Of a stretch of 64,000 bases of DNA, positions 1-10,062 are shown one piece after another. Location of the stretch: positions 1,928,001-1,992,000 of the forward strand of contig JANJXV010000160.1 in the NCBI GenBank assembly GCA_024803745.1, given 5' to 3'. The notes under the pieces are model-generated. The model did not search any database. It was given only the letters and a program-made list of their open reading frames with translations, and had not been told where the DNA came from. Origin of the DNA: Megascapheus bottae (taxonomy: Eukaryota; Chordata; Mammalia; Rodentia; Geomyidae). The stretch's first letter is position 1. Each line of letters opens with the position of its first letter. A program made the translations under genes and the position numbers.

Positions 1-80
1 GATCCATCCATGCAGCAACCCATCTATCCACACACGCATCTGTCCATCATCCACCCACCCATCTATCTATGCACTTACCC
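1..80. repeat. Degenerate CATC/ATCC-type simple repeat
   Basis: The window opens inside a stretch of imperfect CATCCA, ATCTATC and CACCCA units. It fades into ordinary sequence by about position 80. It may extend further left, outside the window. Confidence 0.7.
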
Positions 81-715
81 AACAGTTGTTTATTAACCAG
101 TGTGATGAGAAGGGAGGAATGGTAGAAATTTTCAATTGGATGCTCTCATAGGAAAGGACATGACAGAAATAGACGTATGAATAACCAGGTCTAGAGAGGG
201 ACCAATTCAAGGCCCTTGTGCTACCTGTATTGGAAAAAGCGAAGAGGAGGGTGGCCAGGTAAGAAGAGAGGAGGGCCTATAAACTAAGGCCAGGGAGCTG
301 CTGGGGATAGAATAGATTATGTAGGACCTATAGCCATTTCAAACATGAAGCTTGAGCAATCATTTCATATTCACATTTCAGCCAAGCTCTCCCCCCCACA
401 CACACACACTGTTGGTCTATCAAGTAGATTCAACCATAATAACAGTATTTATCATCGAAACCACTGTTATTGTTGTTCCATTGGAGACTCGAGAACAATG
501 AAGCAAGCAGAGAAAGTAATTTCCCCAAGGTCAAGGTCACCAAAATGGGAAGGAACACAGTCAGGATCCCATTAGAAGGTTGTCGACCTGAGATGATTAG
601 AGAGATTTTTCTGTCTCCAGATATCTGTGCTGTATAACCTCTTGCTGGGTTAAGCATTGTTCTGCTTGTTTTCTTTCTTGTAGTTGAAGTTGCAGGTACA
701 GAGTCCCCAGTCTCA
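81..715. other. Unique sequence, no feature recognised
   Basis: Ordinary-looking single-copy sequence. Short open frames on both strands match nothing I recognise. The only local feature is a short C-run plus CA stretch near 390-410. Confidence 0.5.
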
Positions 716-933
716 TCCTGATTCAGGGTCTGGGAGCTGTCCCTAAGCCTCTTTGTGCTCAAAACTAGCATTCTACCCCTCCAGCCACAGCACCACTTCT
801 AGTTTTTGAGTGGTTAGTTGGAGATATGAGTCTCATAGGGGCTTTTCTACCTGGGCTGCCTTTGAACCACGATCCACAGATCTCTGCCTCCTGAGTAGCT
901 AGGATCACAGGTGTGAGCCACCAGTGCCCGGTA
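716..933 (-). mobile_element. 7SL/B1-headed Geo-type composite SINE, antisense
   Basis: Read on the minus strand, this starts with a 7SL/B1-like head (gtgagccaccagtgcccgg and cctcctgagtagctagga on the plus strand are its reverse complement). It continues into the right half that carries the 'ctcaagtggtagag...ttgagc' module in degraded form. No clear target duplication is visible, so it is an older copy. The repeat is non-coding and would have been moved by L1 enzymes. Confidence 0.8.
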
Positions 934-1277
934 GGTGTGGCTGTCTTCCAGGTGATTCCTTGTGCGACAAGGAGTCATAGAGGGAAGAGACAGTTGGAGG
1001 GAGTTTGGGCCCCAGTTCAGGGCAGGTCTGAGACCGTGCCCAAATCAGCCCTGAACAGAAGCAGGAGTAACCAAGCAGGTTGTGTTCAAGACAGGATATC
1101 ATTAGGCTAGGACTGAAGGGATTTATCTCATTTCATATAGGAAAGATTCTGTTGCAGTATTTCTTTTAATGATATTTATTCTTTTTTAATAATTGCAAAT
1201 ATAATGCATACTGATGGTGGAAATTACCATTACAAATAAATAGAAAAATAGTCTTTTCTGTTTGTTTGTACGTGTTC

Positions 1278-1366
1278 TATATCCCTGGCTGTCCTTGAAC
1301 TTGTGATCCTCTTGTTCTAGCTTCTCTAGTGCTGGGATTACAGGTATGCCCCATCATACTCAGTAT
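1278..1366 (-). mobile_element. B1 SINE fragment, antisense
   Basis: The plus strand shows 'ccctggctgtccttgaac' and 'gtgctgggattacagg', the reverse complement of a classical rodent B1 (7SL-derived) monomer. It lacks the Geo right half seen in most other SINEs here, so it is a plain, old B1 fragment. Confidence 0.7.
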
Positions 1367-1428
1367 TACATTCATGCTTAGTAATTCTGTGCTTTTCAAT
1401 CCAATATAAATCTGCCCCTTCCATGTAT

Positions 1429-1429
<1 letters not shown>

Positions 1430-1477
<48 letters not shown>

Positions 1478-1506
1478 CACGTACACGTACATAAACACAC
1501 ACACAC
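1430..1506. repeat. (CA)n microsatellite
   Basis: An uninterrupted AC run fills about 1430-1474. A decayed tail of gtacac and acacac units follows to about 1506. Confidence 0.95.
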
Positions 1507-1589
1507 TCACCTAGACTCTCTGAGCCTCTGTTTTCTTTTCTATAATATGGAGATAAAAATATTCACCTTTCAGGGTTACATAATGGATG

Positions 1590-1930
1590 CTTAATTACTT
1601 ACTCTGTTTGTTTTTCATCCACTTGACATTCTATAATGAACATTTTTCATGTGTCATTAACTACTCTTCAAAAACATGACTTTTAATGGCTGCATACTAT
1701 GCCATCATTTAATGAGCCATAATTTATTTAACTATTCTGCTCTTATTCAACTTTGAAGTGTTTTCTAATATTTTGCTATGCGAGATAACACTGCATACTC
1801 AAATCTTTCTTGACATCTTTTTTATTCCCCCTTAGGATAAACTTCCAAAACAGAAATGACACAGAAAAACAGTACATGAATCTTCAATGTTTTTATGCAT
1901 CTGGTGTCAAATTATTTTCTTGGGGGTGGG
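1590..1930 (-). mobile_element. Old L1 ORF2 3' fragment, antisense (degraded)
   Basis: The plus strand contains 'aatggctgcatactatgcc', 'ccataatttatttaac' and 'ttgctatgcgagataacactgca' in that order. This is the familiar antisense pattern of the ORF2 C-terminal coding region in old mammalian L1s; compare the better copy at 50160-50330. The frame is destroyed and the edges are approximate. Confidence 0.6.
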
Positions 1931-2269
1931 GAAATATATATTTCTAATGCCATCTAATGAATAGTTATTTCAAATTCAACACACCAGTCAGAGAAGTGCA
2001 TGTGTCAGTATGTTTGTGGATGGGAAGAAGAAAGATTGAACCCATAGGATGTTTCAGAGCCATCCAACCTTTTCTATGTATAGAATACATTCAATTCCTT
2101 ATATGAGAGACTCAGAAATGGATGCACTTTCTAATCACTCCCCCGATGCTAAGAAATCTTCATCTTGGGAAAGCCATAATTTCTCATTGGCCAAGTTTTT
2201 AAGATTAGTCCATGTCTTAAAAAACAAAACCAAAACAAACTCACTAACTCTTGCACTCATCTGGTCCCT
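1931..2269. other. Unique sequence, nothing recognised
   Basis: Single-copy, moderately AT-rich sequence. A 97-codon open frame crosses it and the next block, but shows no recognisable domain. Confidence 0.4.
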
Positions 2270-2600
2270 ATTGCTGTGTCCCAATCATCCTGACGGGATT
2301 GATAATTGTGGCAATTGGCATAAAATGATTGCTACCTGCTGAGGCAATCACTTCCAGCTTCGGCAGAAGCTGATGAGCAATTCATTATGGAGGACGTAAT
2401 TGATGTAAAAGCGGAGAGGAAACGTGGGATTTCTCCTAGGATCTCCAGAATTTCGTGCATTTGACCCTCCCTGGCACCGAATCAGCTGCAGCGAGCAGGA
2501 ATTTGAGATCGGACCAGGGTGGCAGGGTAAGCATACCATGCAAAGTGCATGCAAATATTTGCAGAACCTGCCTTGAACTTGAGGATGTGACCTTGAACAA
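2270..2600. promoter_or_regulatory. Candidate conserved non-coding or enhancer block
   Basis: This repeat-free stretch has unusually dense factor-like motifs. It contains several AATTG/CAATT and ATTA cores near 2297-2400, an octamer ATGCAAAT at 2549-2556, and an overlapping perfect 12-base palindrome GCAAATATTTGC at 2551-2562. It holds several CpGs, unlike the surrounding sequence. These are the marks of many developmental enhancers, but conservation cannot be seen from one genome. The 104-codon minus-strand frame across it is not a recognised protein. Confidence 0.35.
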
Positions 2601-2708
2601 GAAACCCATGTATGAGACAGCATCGTCTGGATGATGACAACGACCTTGGCATCAAAGCTCAACGCTAGCCTCTCCAGTCAGCCATGAAAGAATAAAAAGG
2701 GGGCAGAG

Positions 2709-2813
2709 GAAGCTGCAGGTATAGCCCAGTGGTAGAGTGTGTTATTTTGCATGCATAAGTCCCTGGGTTCAAATCCCAGCATCATCCCTTCCAAACAAAC
2801 AAACAAAAACAAA
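2709..2813 (+). mobile_element. ID-type SINE (tRNA-Ala-like)
   Basis: A monomeric tRNA-derived SINE. Box A-like TAGCCCAGTGG is at 2722-2732 and box B-like GGTTCAAATCC at 2766-2776. An A-rich (aaac)n tail runs to about 2813. These two boxes form the internal RNA polymerase III promoter in the ID family. It is not a working tRNA gene because the stem pairing is lost. Confidence 0.85.
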
Positions 2814-3524
2814 GAGGTGCAAAACATGTGTTCCAACACAGGCTAGCTATCTAGGCCAGATCTCTGGAAGTGGACAGCCTGGATTTGATGCCTGCTTTCA
2901 TTTTCTCCTGCCCTAACTGGGAGAGGCTGAGTAAGATAGCCAGGTCCTGCTTCTCTCTCTACAGAAATGGCATTATTACCATGGCTGCTTTTCGTAACTA
3001 GACCAATGATGATTCTAGAACCCCTCCCGCTGCCTGCAGTCCATCCACCATAGGCAGCTGTTGCCTCTGCAACAGTAATCCTCCTCAGTTTTAGACAACA
3101 CCCAAATCTCCAGGACTCCACAACACCCCAGCTCTTTCCATCCCTCACCAGCCACAAAGCTGGCTCAAGATGCCCTCTGTGTTACAGTAACTTGACCTAC
3201 CTACAGTGTGCCTCTGGACCCCAAATGAGGTAGGAAAAGAAAATCCCCTATTCTGCTTTTGGCTCTCTTCCCTCTCCATCAGTCTAGCTGGTTTCCCCTC
3301 CCTGCATTTCAGCCCAGAGCAGTTGACTGAGACTCATCCGCTTCCATCACCTGCCAGGCCAGCTGAGCTGCTAATATCTTCCTGCCCAGCTCACCTCATC
3401 TATCATGGCAGAAACAGGGACTTAGCTGCTTCACGGCCCCCACTCTGCACCCTTTGCATTTCCACAGTGGCATCTTTCATCCCTCATTCTATGAGCGGCA
3501 CCCCAGAACACCACCGTGGGTCTG
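2814..3524. other. Unique sequence, nothing recognised
   Basis: Single-copy and fairly GC-rich. Open frames of 104 codons (2843-3157 minus) and 118 codons (3206-3562 plus) cross it. Neither shows a known motif or codon pattern. Confidence 0.4.
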
Positions 3525-3905
3525 TTTCGCACAGCCTTAAGGGAATACCACAGACTGGGTGATGTATGGTGACCATGAATTTACTTCTTGCGGTTCTGGA
3601 GCTTGCAAACTCCCCCAGGGAAGAGTAAGGATCAGGGGTCTTCACCCTGCAGGATCTCATGGCAGAAGGTGGGATGGCAGAAGGAGAGGGGGGAATGGGT
3701 AAGGAAAGATGGATGAACTCCAGACATGTCATCCTTTCCTAGGGAGCTCACCGTGGGTGGCAGGAAGATACTGAGATCCCCCATTGTCTCTTGGGAACTG
3801 AGCCCCCCCCCACACACACCCCAGACCCTTCCTTCTGCCTCTGTTGCCTAAGAGATTAAGGTTCCAAACACATTCTTTCGGGGTGATATATTTCTATCAA
3901 AGCAA
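3525..3905 (+). mobile_element. Ancient interspersed repeat, class not settled
   Basis: It contains 'ataccacagactgggt', then 'ttacttcttgcggttctgga', and later 'cctaagagattaaggttcc' with a G/C-rich middle. This order is a common ancient mammalian repeat motif ('accacagactgggt ... cagttctggagg ... gtttccaacac'). I recognise the pattern but cannot assign it safely to a DNA transposon or an LTR family. A short C-run and CA stretch lies at 3803-3820. Confidence 0.5.
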
Positions 3906-4479
3906 ATACGCTTTGCACCAAACAAACGGGTGGGGGTGGGGGCTCAGTTTCCCTTTGCAGTTTCTCAAAATGTTATCTTTCTTACAAAGAACACATCACA
4001 AATGCAAGTCAAGTCTTTGAAGGGTCCCAACAGTGGGACATAAGTGGCAGAAAAGAACCCAAGACTTCTCCAAATAGCTAGCCAACAGAGAGTAGAATAA
4101 GGACTCGTTCTCATCAGTCAGGCACAGTTAGGTTAACCACAGCAGGTTAGGTCAGGGGAGGTTGACCTTCCTGTACACAGCGTGCTCGTATCCAGTCGTC
4201 ACTACATACGAAATTTCTAGCATCTTCTAGACCTTTCTCTGAGAAAGCACACAGCATGCTAATTTCCTTCTCCCTCAAATTATCTACTTCAGTGGCCATG
4301 TTGGTGTTTAAAAAGAAAACCTGCGCAGATCCCGACTTTTTCCAAATGATTTTGACATCCCTACAAACCAGTCCTTCATCTTCGGAAGGATGATGGAGTT
4401 CTACACTCTCTAAACCCCCTGCACCACACCTATCTCTCTCTCTGTGGGTCTATCGAACACCCTGGGTCACACTTAGGTA
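3906..4479. other. Unique sequence with a G-rich patch
   Basis: Mostly featureless. The patch at 3928-3942 has three G-tracts separated by single T, short of the four needed for a standard G-quadruplex. Confidence 0.4.
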
Positions 4480-4686
4480 GAACTTAGGGCTTTGAGTTCT
4501 CCTTTAGTTTCATTGCTCAAGGCTGACACTCTACCACCTGACCCACTCTTTCACTTCTGGCTTTGGGCTCATTCCTTGGAGAGAGTGTCACAGACTTTTC
4601 TAGCGAGGGTGGCTTTGAACTGTGGCCCTCAGATCTCAGCCTCCTGAGTAGCTGGGATTACAGGCATGAGTCACTGGCTCCTGGCT
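4480..4686 (-). mobile_element. 7SL/B1-headed Geo-type composite SINE, antisense
   Basis: The plus strand reads 'gctcaaggctgacactctaccacctga', then 'ctcagatctcagcctcctgagtagctggg' in spirit, ending 'caggcatgagtcactgg'. This is the reverse complement of head plus right half. It is diverged and without a clear target duplication. Confidence 0.8.
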
Positions 4687-6074
4687 TCTCTTCACCTTCC
4701 TGAGGGGATGAAGTCTGCCCCCTTCAGGGGCTCTCTACAATGACCTCACAGTGAAATCACCTACGGAAGTTGAAAAACTACCAAGTATCTTGCCGATCTC
4801 TGGGAGAGCCCTCAGGGTTGTGGTAGTAGCATTTGGTGGTGGTTTGGTATTCGTGTGAGTGTTTCATAATAGCACAGGCCTGGCACCGAGTTTGGTGTAT
4901 ACAATCCTTTGCCATTTAGCTCTTCAGCATTCTGTATGTTAACATTTTACCTTTAGCAGACTTTCTCCTATAACCATTAAGAGGAGTCACTAAAATATCA
5001 CTTGTCCCCAAAACCCAAACAAATCTTCCTTAGTGGAAGCTTCTATCTATCAGATAGGTGCATAAAAGATTTTACAAATAAATACGAAGCTCGAGCAATA
5101 ACTCCCTCTTATGGAATCAGTGACTCACCCACTTTTACCCCTCCACGGCTAGTGCTTATCTGCTCCCAAACCTGGCCTGCTTTGCTTTATGGTGATTGTT
5201 TTTCTTCAGCATGTTTTAATCGGGCAAAGGGCTCTCCCCAGGTTGACTCTTAAGGGCACACATGGCAATGTAGCCAGATTAACCTCATCTCTTGCTCTCA
5301 CTCCTTCCCATTCCCCTCTCCTCCACCCCTCGAGTAAACAGCTCTTCCGGTAAGTTTCCTTATGCTCTCTGCACACATAGGCATCATGATATTATTTGTC
5401 CTCCATCACTCTTTCCTTCTCCCCCCTCCCCAGCCAGCCAGCCCCCTTCCCTGGGATTTGGTCATCTGTAGACACCTTAGCAAAACTGCATTATTCCTGA
5501 CATCCACCCCATTTGCTTCCGGAACCAGTCAGGGGAAGCCTCATTCCTGCTCCTTTCACCTTGCTTGACTTGTCCACCTTCACGGTGATTTCTATGTATC
5601 TGAATATCAGGCGAGTGAGGGTTTCGGTGTAATGAGACTAGACGGATTCTGATTCTTCCTCTTTATTATCTTGAAAGCCATATTAACCTAGTCTAGGCCG
5701 ATCTTATAATAAAAGCTGCAGGGAGAGTAGACTGATGGAGATAAAGCAATTCCTTGCTTGGAAGTATCATCTCTCGTGCTGATCCCCCATCACTTAAAAT
5801 CAATTCTCAGCATGTAGGGTACAGCTCTTGTTCTCCATGTTAATAATACCCACGGTCCAGGGCCTGATGATATCCTAGAGGCAGAGGAATGTGACACCAC
5901 TGACTTCGTATGAGAGGTAAAGAGAAAGGCAAGGTTCATTCTGGCCCTAAACAGGTGAACAGCAGGGTTGCTATTGAGGATGAAGAGAATAGACTTTCCA
6001 TTCAGAGGACAGAAGGCCTGAAGAGACAGTAAAGCATTGATACGTTTTATAATTAGCAGATGGACCAGCATTGT
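4687..6074. other. Long unique stretch, no feature recognised
   Basis: About 1.4 kb without a recognisable repeat or gene. There is a pyrimidine-rich patch at 5280-5450. A donor-like 'ggtaagt' at about 5349 has no open frame or matching acceptor around it, so I do not call an exon. Confidence 0.4.
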
Positions 6075-6247
6075 CCGTGCGTCTTGCGCTGTTCTAAGAT
6101 CTCACCATTGCTCCATTGAATTCTCACACTGAGAGCAAAGAGCCATTGTGCTCAGAGCTGTGATCACACAGACGGGGAAACAGGGATTATGGAGAACTGT
6201 CCTAGAGTTACACATCTCAATTAAGACAGGATTTCATTCTAAATAAT
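6075..6247 (-). mobile_element. Probable MIR, antisense
   Basis: The order 'attctcacactgagagcaa', 'acagacggggaaacaggg' and 'gagttacacatctcaattaag' follows an antisense MIR (tRNA-derived ancient SINE) from the 3' to the 5' region. It is diverged. A younger SINE begins directly at its right edge. Confidence 0.5.
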
Positions 6248-6333
6248 AAGACCAGGCACTGGTGACTCACTTATATAATCTTAGCTACTCAGGAAAATGA
6301 GGTATGATTATCAGTTCCAAGCCCATAGGACTC

Positions 6334-6566
6334 TTTTTTTTTGTGGGTCATGGGGCTTGAACTTGGCCTGGGTGCTATCCCTGAGCTCTTCAGCTCAAGG
6401 CTACCACCCTACCCTTGAGCTCAGCCCCATTTCCCATTTTCAAGAGATTAATTGGAGGGAAGAGCCTCAGATCCTTTTGTGCCTGGGCTGGCTTTGAACC
6501 TTGATCCTCAGATCTCAGCCTCCTGAGTAGCTAGGAATTACAGACGTGAGCCACGGGCACCTGTCT
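6334..6566 (-). mobile_element. 7SL/B1-headed Geo SINE, antisense, inserted in the 6248 SINE
   Basis: It starts with a T-run (its reversed A-tail) and 'tgtgggtcatggggcttgaa', and ends with 'acgtgagccacgggcacctg', the reversed start of the head. The host SINE continues on both sides. The T-run and complete ends show normal retrotransposition. A target duplication is not clean. Confidence 0.8.
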
Positions 6567-6657
6567 CCCGGAGACTCTCATCTCCAATTTCACACCAAAA
6601 AGCCAGAAGTGACTCAAGTAATAGGGCACTAGTATTGAGCAAAAAGTTCAGAGATAG

Positions 6658-6812
6658 ACAGGTGTGGCGTAATCCTAGCTACTTATGAGGTTGAGCGTGA
6701 GGATTGCAGTTCAAAGCTGGTCTGTGGCTCAAGGGGTAGTGCAGTAGCCTTGAGCTGAAGAGCTCAGGGACAATACCCAGGCCCAGAGTTCAAGCCTCAG
6801 GTCCTATTAAAA
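6658..6812 (+). mobile_element. Shortened 7SL/B1-headed Geo SINE inserted in the 6248 SINE
   Basis: It runs from 'aggtgtggcgtaatcctagc' to an A-tail. The host right half is duplicated at the edges: 6641-6657 (aaaaagttcagagatag) and 6813-6829 (aaaaagttctgagacag) match at all but two bases, which is the target-site duplication. The element lacks the usual 'gactcttatctccaatta' linker, so it has an internal deletion of the head-to-right-half junction. Confidence 0.8.
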
Positions 6813-6865
6813 AAAAAGTTCTGAGACAGTACCCAGGCCCTGAGTTCAAGCCCCAGGACCAGCAA

Positions 6866-6922
6866 TGCATGTGCACATACACACATGTGCACATACACAC
6901 ACAGACACACATGCACACACAT
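6866..6922. repeat. CA-rich tail/microsatellite after the SINE
   Basis: Alternating gcacatacacac units directly follow the 3' end of the outer SINE of the nest. The same arrangement occurs at other copies of this SINE. Confidence 0.75.
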
Positions 6923-7680
6923 GATGGCATCTCCTTTTATGCCTACTCCCAATCCTTTTGTCATAGCACACAGGACAAAGAACCACCAATTTAAAGTATG
7001 AAGCAGCTGTCTGGACCTCTTATCAAGAAGACACAGCCTTAGGCCCACAGGCTGGCAGGGAAGGCACGCACAGATGAGGCTCTGAAATGACATTATCTCT
7101 CCCACCCCCACTTTGCAGGAGAAGCGATTGTCAGAACCATGGACAGGACGCTTCTGGACTAATTCCTGTTTTCTGATCATTAGGAGAACAATAATAAAAA
7201 CTCAGACAGGTCTTGTTAAGAGTCAAGCGCACTCTCGCTCCAATTCCCTACATTCTTCTAATCCACCATCTCGCACTGGAGGTACTATCAGAGCATCCTG
7301 GAAACTATAAAGTCCTGAGACAACGGGGTAACAGGTTCAAGAGGCTGTTCCTGATATACAGACAAACTTCAAGAGCAGAGAAATCTCCCCTGGGAAAGCC
7401 ACTCTGCTGTCATTGTTCCCTTGTTTTCTAGGTAGTTACAGCAACTGCTCTGCCCAGGTAAAAAATGATGAGAGCCCATTGAATTTGTATAACACTGAAC
7501 TTATAAAGCTCCCTCACAAGTATTGAAAAAAGTATCACCAAAGTGTGATAACAGAGGCCACAGGAGACATGTAAGATGTGTCTGGGTAGTGTGAGAGTAA
7601 AAAAAAAATCATCCTCTTAATGCATTTTAGGGAAAATATAATTAGCAAGTGAAAATCATGATTTCACAGGTTTTATTTCT
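6923..7680. other. Unique sequence, nothing recognised
   Basis: No repeat or gene recognised in about 750 bases. Short open frames here overlap the CA-rich tail or have no known motif. Confidence 0.4.
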
Positions 7681-7901
7681 CCTGATCAACTCCTTTTTTT
7701 TGCCAGCCCTGGGCTTGAGCTCAGGGCCTGAGCACTGTCCTTGGACTTTCTCAAGGCTAGAGCTCTACCACTTGAGCCTCAGCACCACTTCCAGTATTTT
7801 TCTATGTATGTGGTACCGAGGAATCGAACCCTGGTCTTCACAAATGCCAGGCAAGCACTTTAACCACTAGGCCAAACTCCCGGTCCCTGATCAACTCCTT
7901 T
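7681..7901 (-). mobile_element. IDL-Geo dimeric SINE, antisense, with perfect target duplication
   Basis: The element is 7697-7885. Reversed, it has a tRNA-like left half with the box B core (ggaatcgaaccc on the plus strand) and the Geo right half ending in an A-tail (T-run at about 7693-7700). The 16-base duplication CCTGATCAACTCCTTT flanks it at 7681-7696 and 7886-7901 with no mismatch, so the insertion is fairly recent. Its left half has the 'gtggttaaagtgc' form (subfamily discussed in findings). Confidence 0.92.
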
Positions 7902-8419
7902 CTGTGTGTTGATTTAAAGGGAAGTGGGTAGGATTGGATAAGGAATGTCGATGCATTTTTTTTTTAAGGACGATCGAAGTCTGAAGAGTGCTGGGTGATT
8001 TTTACAGAGTTACAATCTGGAGTAAGCAAACTGTCATTGGTTCTTAGCTCTGTTGTGTGGGTTAGGAAATCTCAGAAGGGGGTGTTTAAGCAACTCACCC
8101 CCTTATTAGTGATTTCTATACATTATTTGCACAAAAGACTTACGTTGTTTTGAACCTACATAGAAGGTAAACTGAGTACACACTCTGTGTAGTTGTCTCA
8201 ACTATTAAGTCTGTTATGTAGACTCATCACCTCCAATTGGCCTTCCTTCTTCCTTCCCAAGATAGGATAGCAACCTTGGTAAGTCCAATTTTAAAGGGGT
8301 GGCCTTTCAGTTCCTTCCATTTTCCCACAAATAACATGATGGCTTTGAAAGGTCCACAGTAAACAGGTGTGTGCAGCTGTACGCTACCTTTCATTCATTC
8401 TGGTAGCTGCCCAGGAGTG
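7902..8419. other. Unique sequence, nothing recognised
   Basis: AT-moderate single-copy sequence with a T-run near 7957. No gene or repeat recognised. Confidence 0.4.
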
Positions 8420-8545
8420 TTAGTCCAGGGCCAAGGGATAGTTGTATCTTTAGTTTTATGGGTTTTTTTTTAACTTCCTAGATAGTGGCTACACTGGTCT
8501 GCATTCTAACCAACAGTGAAATGCAACATTTGTCAGGCTAATGGA
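8420..8545 (-). mobile_element. Old L1 ORF2 fragment, antisense
   Basis: 'gttgtatctttagttttatg', 'gatagtggctacactggtctgc' in order, and 'ctaaccaacagtgaaatgc' parallel the antisense ORF2 coding sequence seen in better shape at 50400-50480. It is short and frame-broken. Confidence 0.6.
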
Positions 8546-9852
8546 TCTCCTTTCTAAAAACAGAGACTGGGGGTGTCAGGGGAAAGGGGAGGAAGACATA
8601 AGGAGAAAGAGAGGAAAAGGAGAGAGTAGTCTTGTCATGTGACTGGCTGGTCCTGTTAATGTAATGAGGAGGTCCTGGCAAGTTGATGTTTTTCTCATAT
8701 CAGAGCAATGGGGGACGGAGGGAGTAGTTAAAAGTGGTAAGAACAAAACAGACACACAGAGAAGATCTCATTTAATAGCTAGAAAAAAAAAGTCCTCGTG
8801 GAATTTAAGTGTGGCTGTTCCCGTGTGCTTCTGGAACCTAAGTAATGTATAACAAATCTTCTCCTTTTGTCTCTGCTAATCTGCGTAACTCACAGCCCAA
8901 AGATCTTAAGCCATCATAATTTGGTATAGACTATGAGGAGGGGAAGGAATGCAAAGAAACAGGAATCCTCTGGCAGGCACCACGTAGCGATTTATAATCC
9001 AGGAAATGTGACAGAAGTTATCTGAGGCTGACAGTCAGACACAGGTCAACTTGAAACCCACACTCAGAAAGCTGTTCCCTGCCAACAATCATCATCTTTG
9101 CTTTTGATCAGTGCAAATGAAACACGAATATGTCATCTGGGAATTTGTCAGGTGTCTCTCCACCGATCAGAATCACCAATCCTGTCTTAGAACTAGAAGA
9201 GATCTTAGAAGACTCAGGGAGAGATTGTCAAGGTCATGCCCTTCAAGACCCAGGCAGGGTCCCAGCTGTCACGTAGTCATCCTCTCCTGACTTCTCCCCT
9301 TACTTGTGGCTTAGGGAGGGAGAAAAAGAGTTCTTCTCGCCCATCCAAGCCAGTGTGGAGCCATTTCCATACTCCTGGCTATCCATGAGGACTAAGGTAC
9401 ATTCCAATTACCATATTTAATCCTCACATCTCTCCATAAAGGTGGGTGGGAAGGAAAGGTCAGAACTCTGAATACAAAAAAAAGGAAAAAGTTCACTGGG
9501 GCATGTGCTTTGAAAGTGTCTCTAAAAGAAAAATGCTTACCAAAAAAAAACCTAGGTCATTGAATTGAAATGCAACAGGATCCTCATTAAAAGTTGGATG
9601 TTTCCTCATATGAATCCCCAAAATAGAGGGATGTGAGAAGGACATTCTATTTTGGGGGGAGATTATAGGAAAATGTTGGGGCTTTGGAGCTGGACCCATT
9701 TGAGTTCAAAGTTTATTTTAGTGTTGTTGCTTGGTTAGTTTAGTGGTCTCCAGCCAACCATAACCCTTTTCTGAACCTCAACTTACCTTCGCAACACTTT
9801 TAAATGGAGTTAAAATGCCTAGTTCATTGGGTTGATTTAAAAAAAAAAAACG
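8546..9852. other. Long unique stretch
   Basis: A purine-rich patch lies at 8570-8625 (ggggaaagg and agga units). The rest shows no repeat or gene I can name. The stretch 9060-9190 is compositionally even and motif-rich but I have no specific call. Confidence 0.4.
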
Positions 9853-10062
9853 AAGCCGGTTGCAGTGGCTCACGCCTGTCATCCTAGCTACTCAGGAGGC
9901 TGAGATCTGAGGATCAAGGTTCAAAGCCATCCCAGGCACAAAAGGACCCGAGACTCTTATCTCCAATTAACCTCTAGAAAATGGGAAGTGGGGCTTGGCT
10001 CAAGGGTAGGGCAGTAGCCTTGAGCTGAAGGGTTCAAGGACAGCACCCAGGCTGAGTACAAA
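9853..10062 (+). mobile_element. 7SL/B1-headed Geo SINE, well preserved
   Basis: The head begins 'gaagccggttgcagtggctc' and includes 'gctactcaggaggctgaga'. The linker 'agactcttatctccaatta' and the right half ('cttggctcaagggtagggc') follow. It ends in a CA-rich tail (10062-10100) instead of poly-A. It shares a 'ggggcttggctcaagggt' variant with the copy at 39171, so the two may be one subfamily. Confidence 0.85.

Larger units (their letters stand above)
6248..6865 (+). mobile_element. 7SL/B1-headed Geo SINE interrupted by two later SINEs
   Basis: The outer copy is in three pieces: 6248-6333 (head), 6567-6657 (junction and first part of the right half) and about 6813-6865 (end of the right half, '...ccctgagttcaagccccagg'). 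The breaks are filled by the two SINEs listed next. Removing both restores the normal order of this SINE family. Confidence 0.8.

Noticed and set aside
5341..5360. ggtaagt splice-donor-like site
   Set aside because: No coding potential upstream and no partner acceptor with an open frame.
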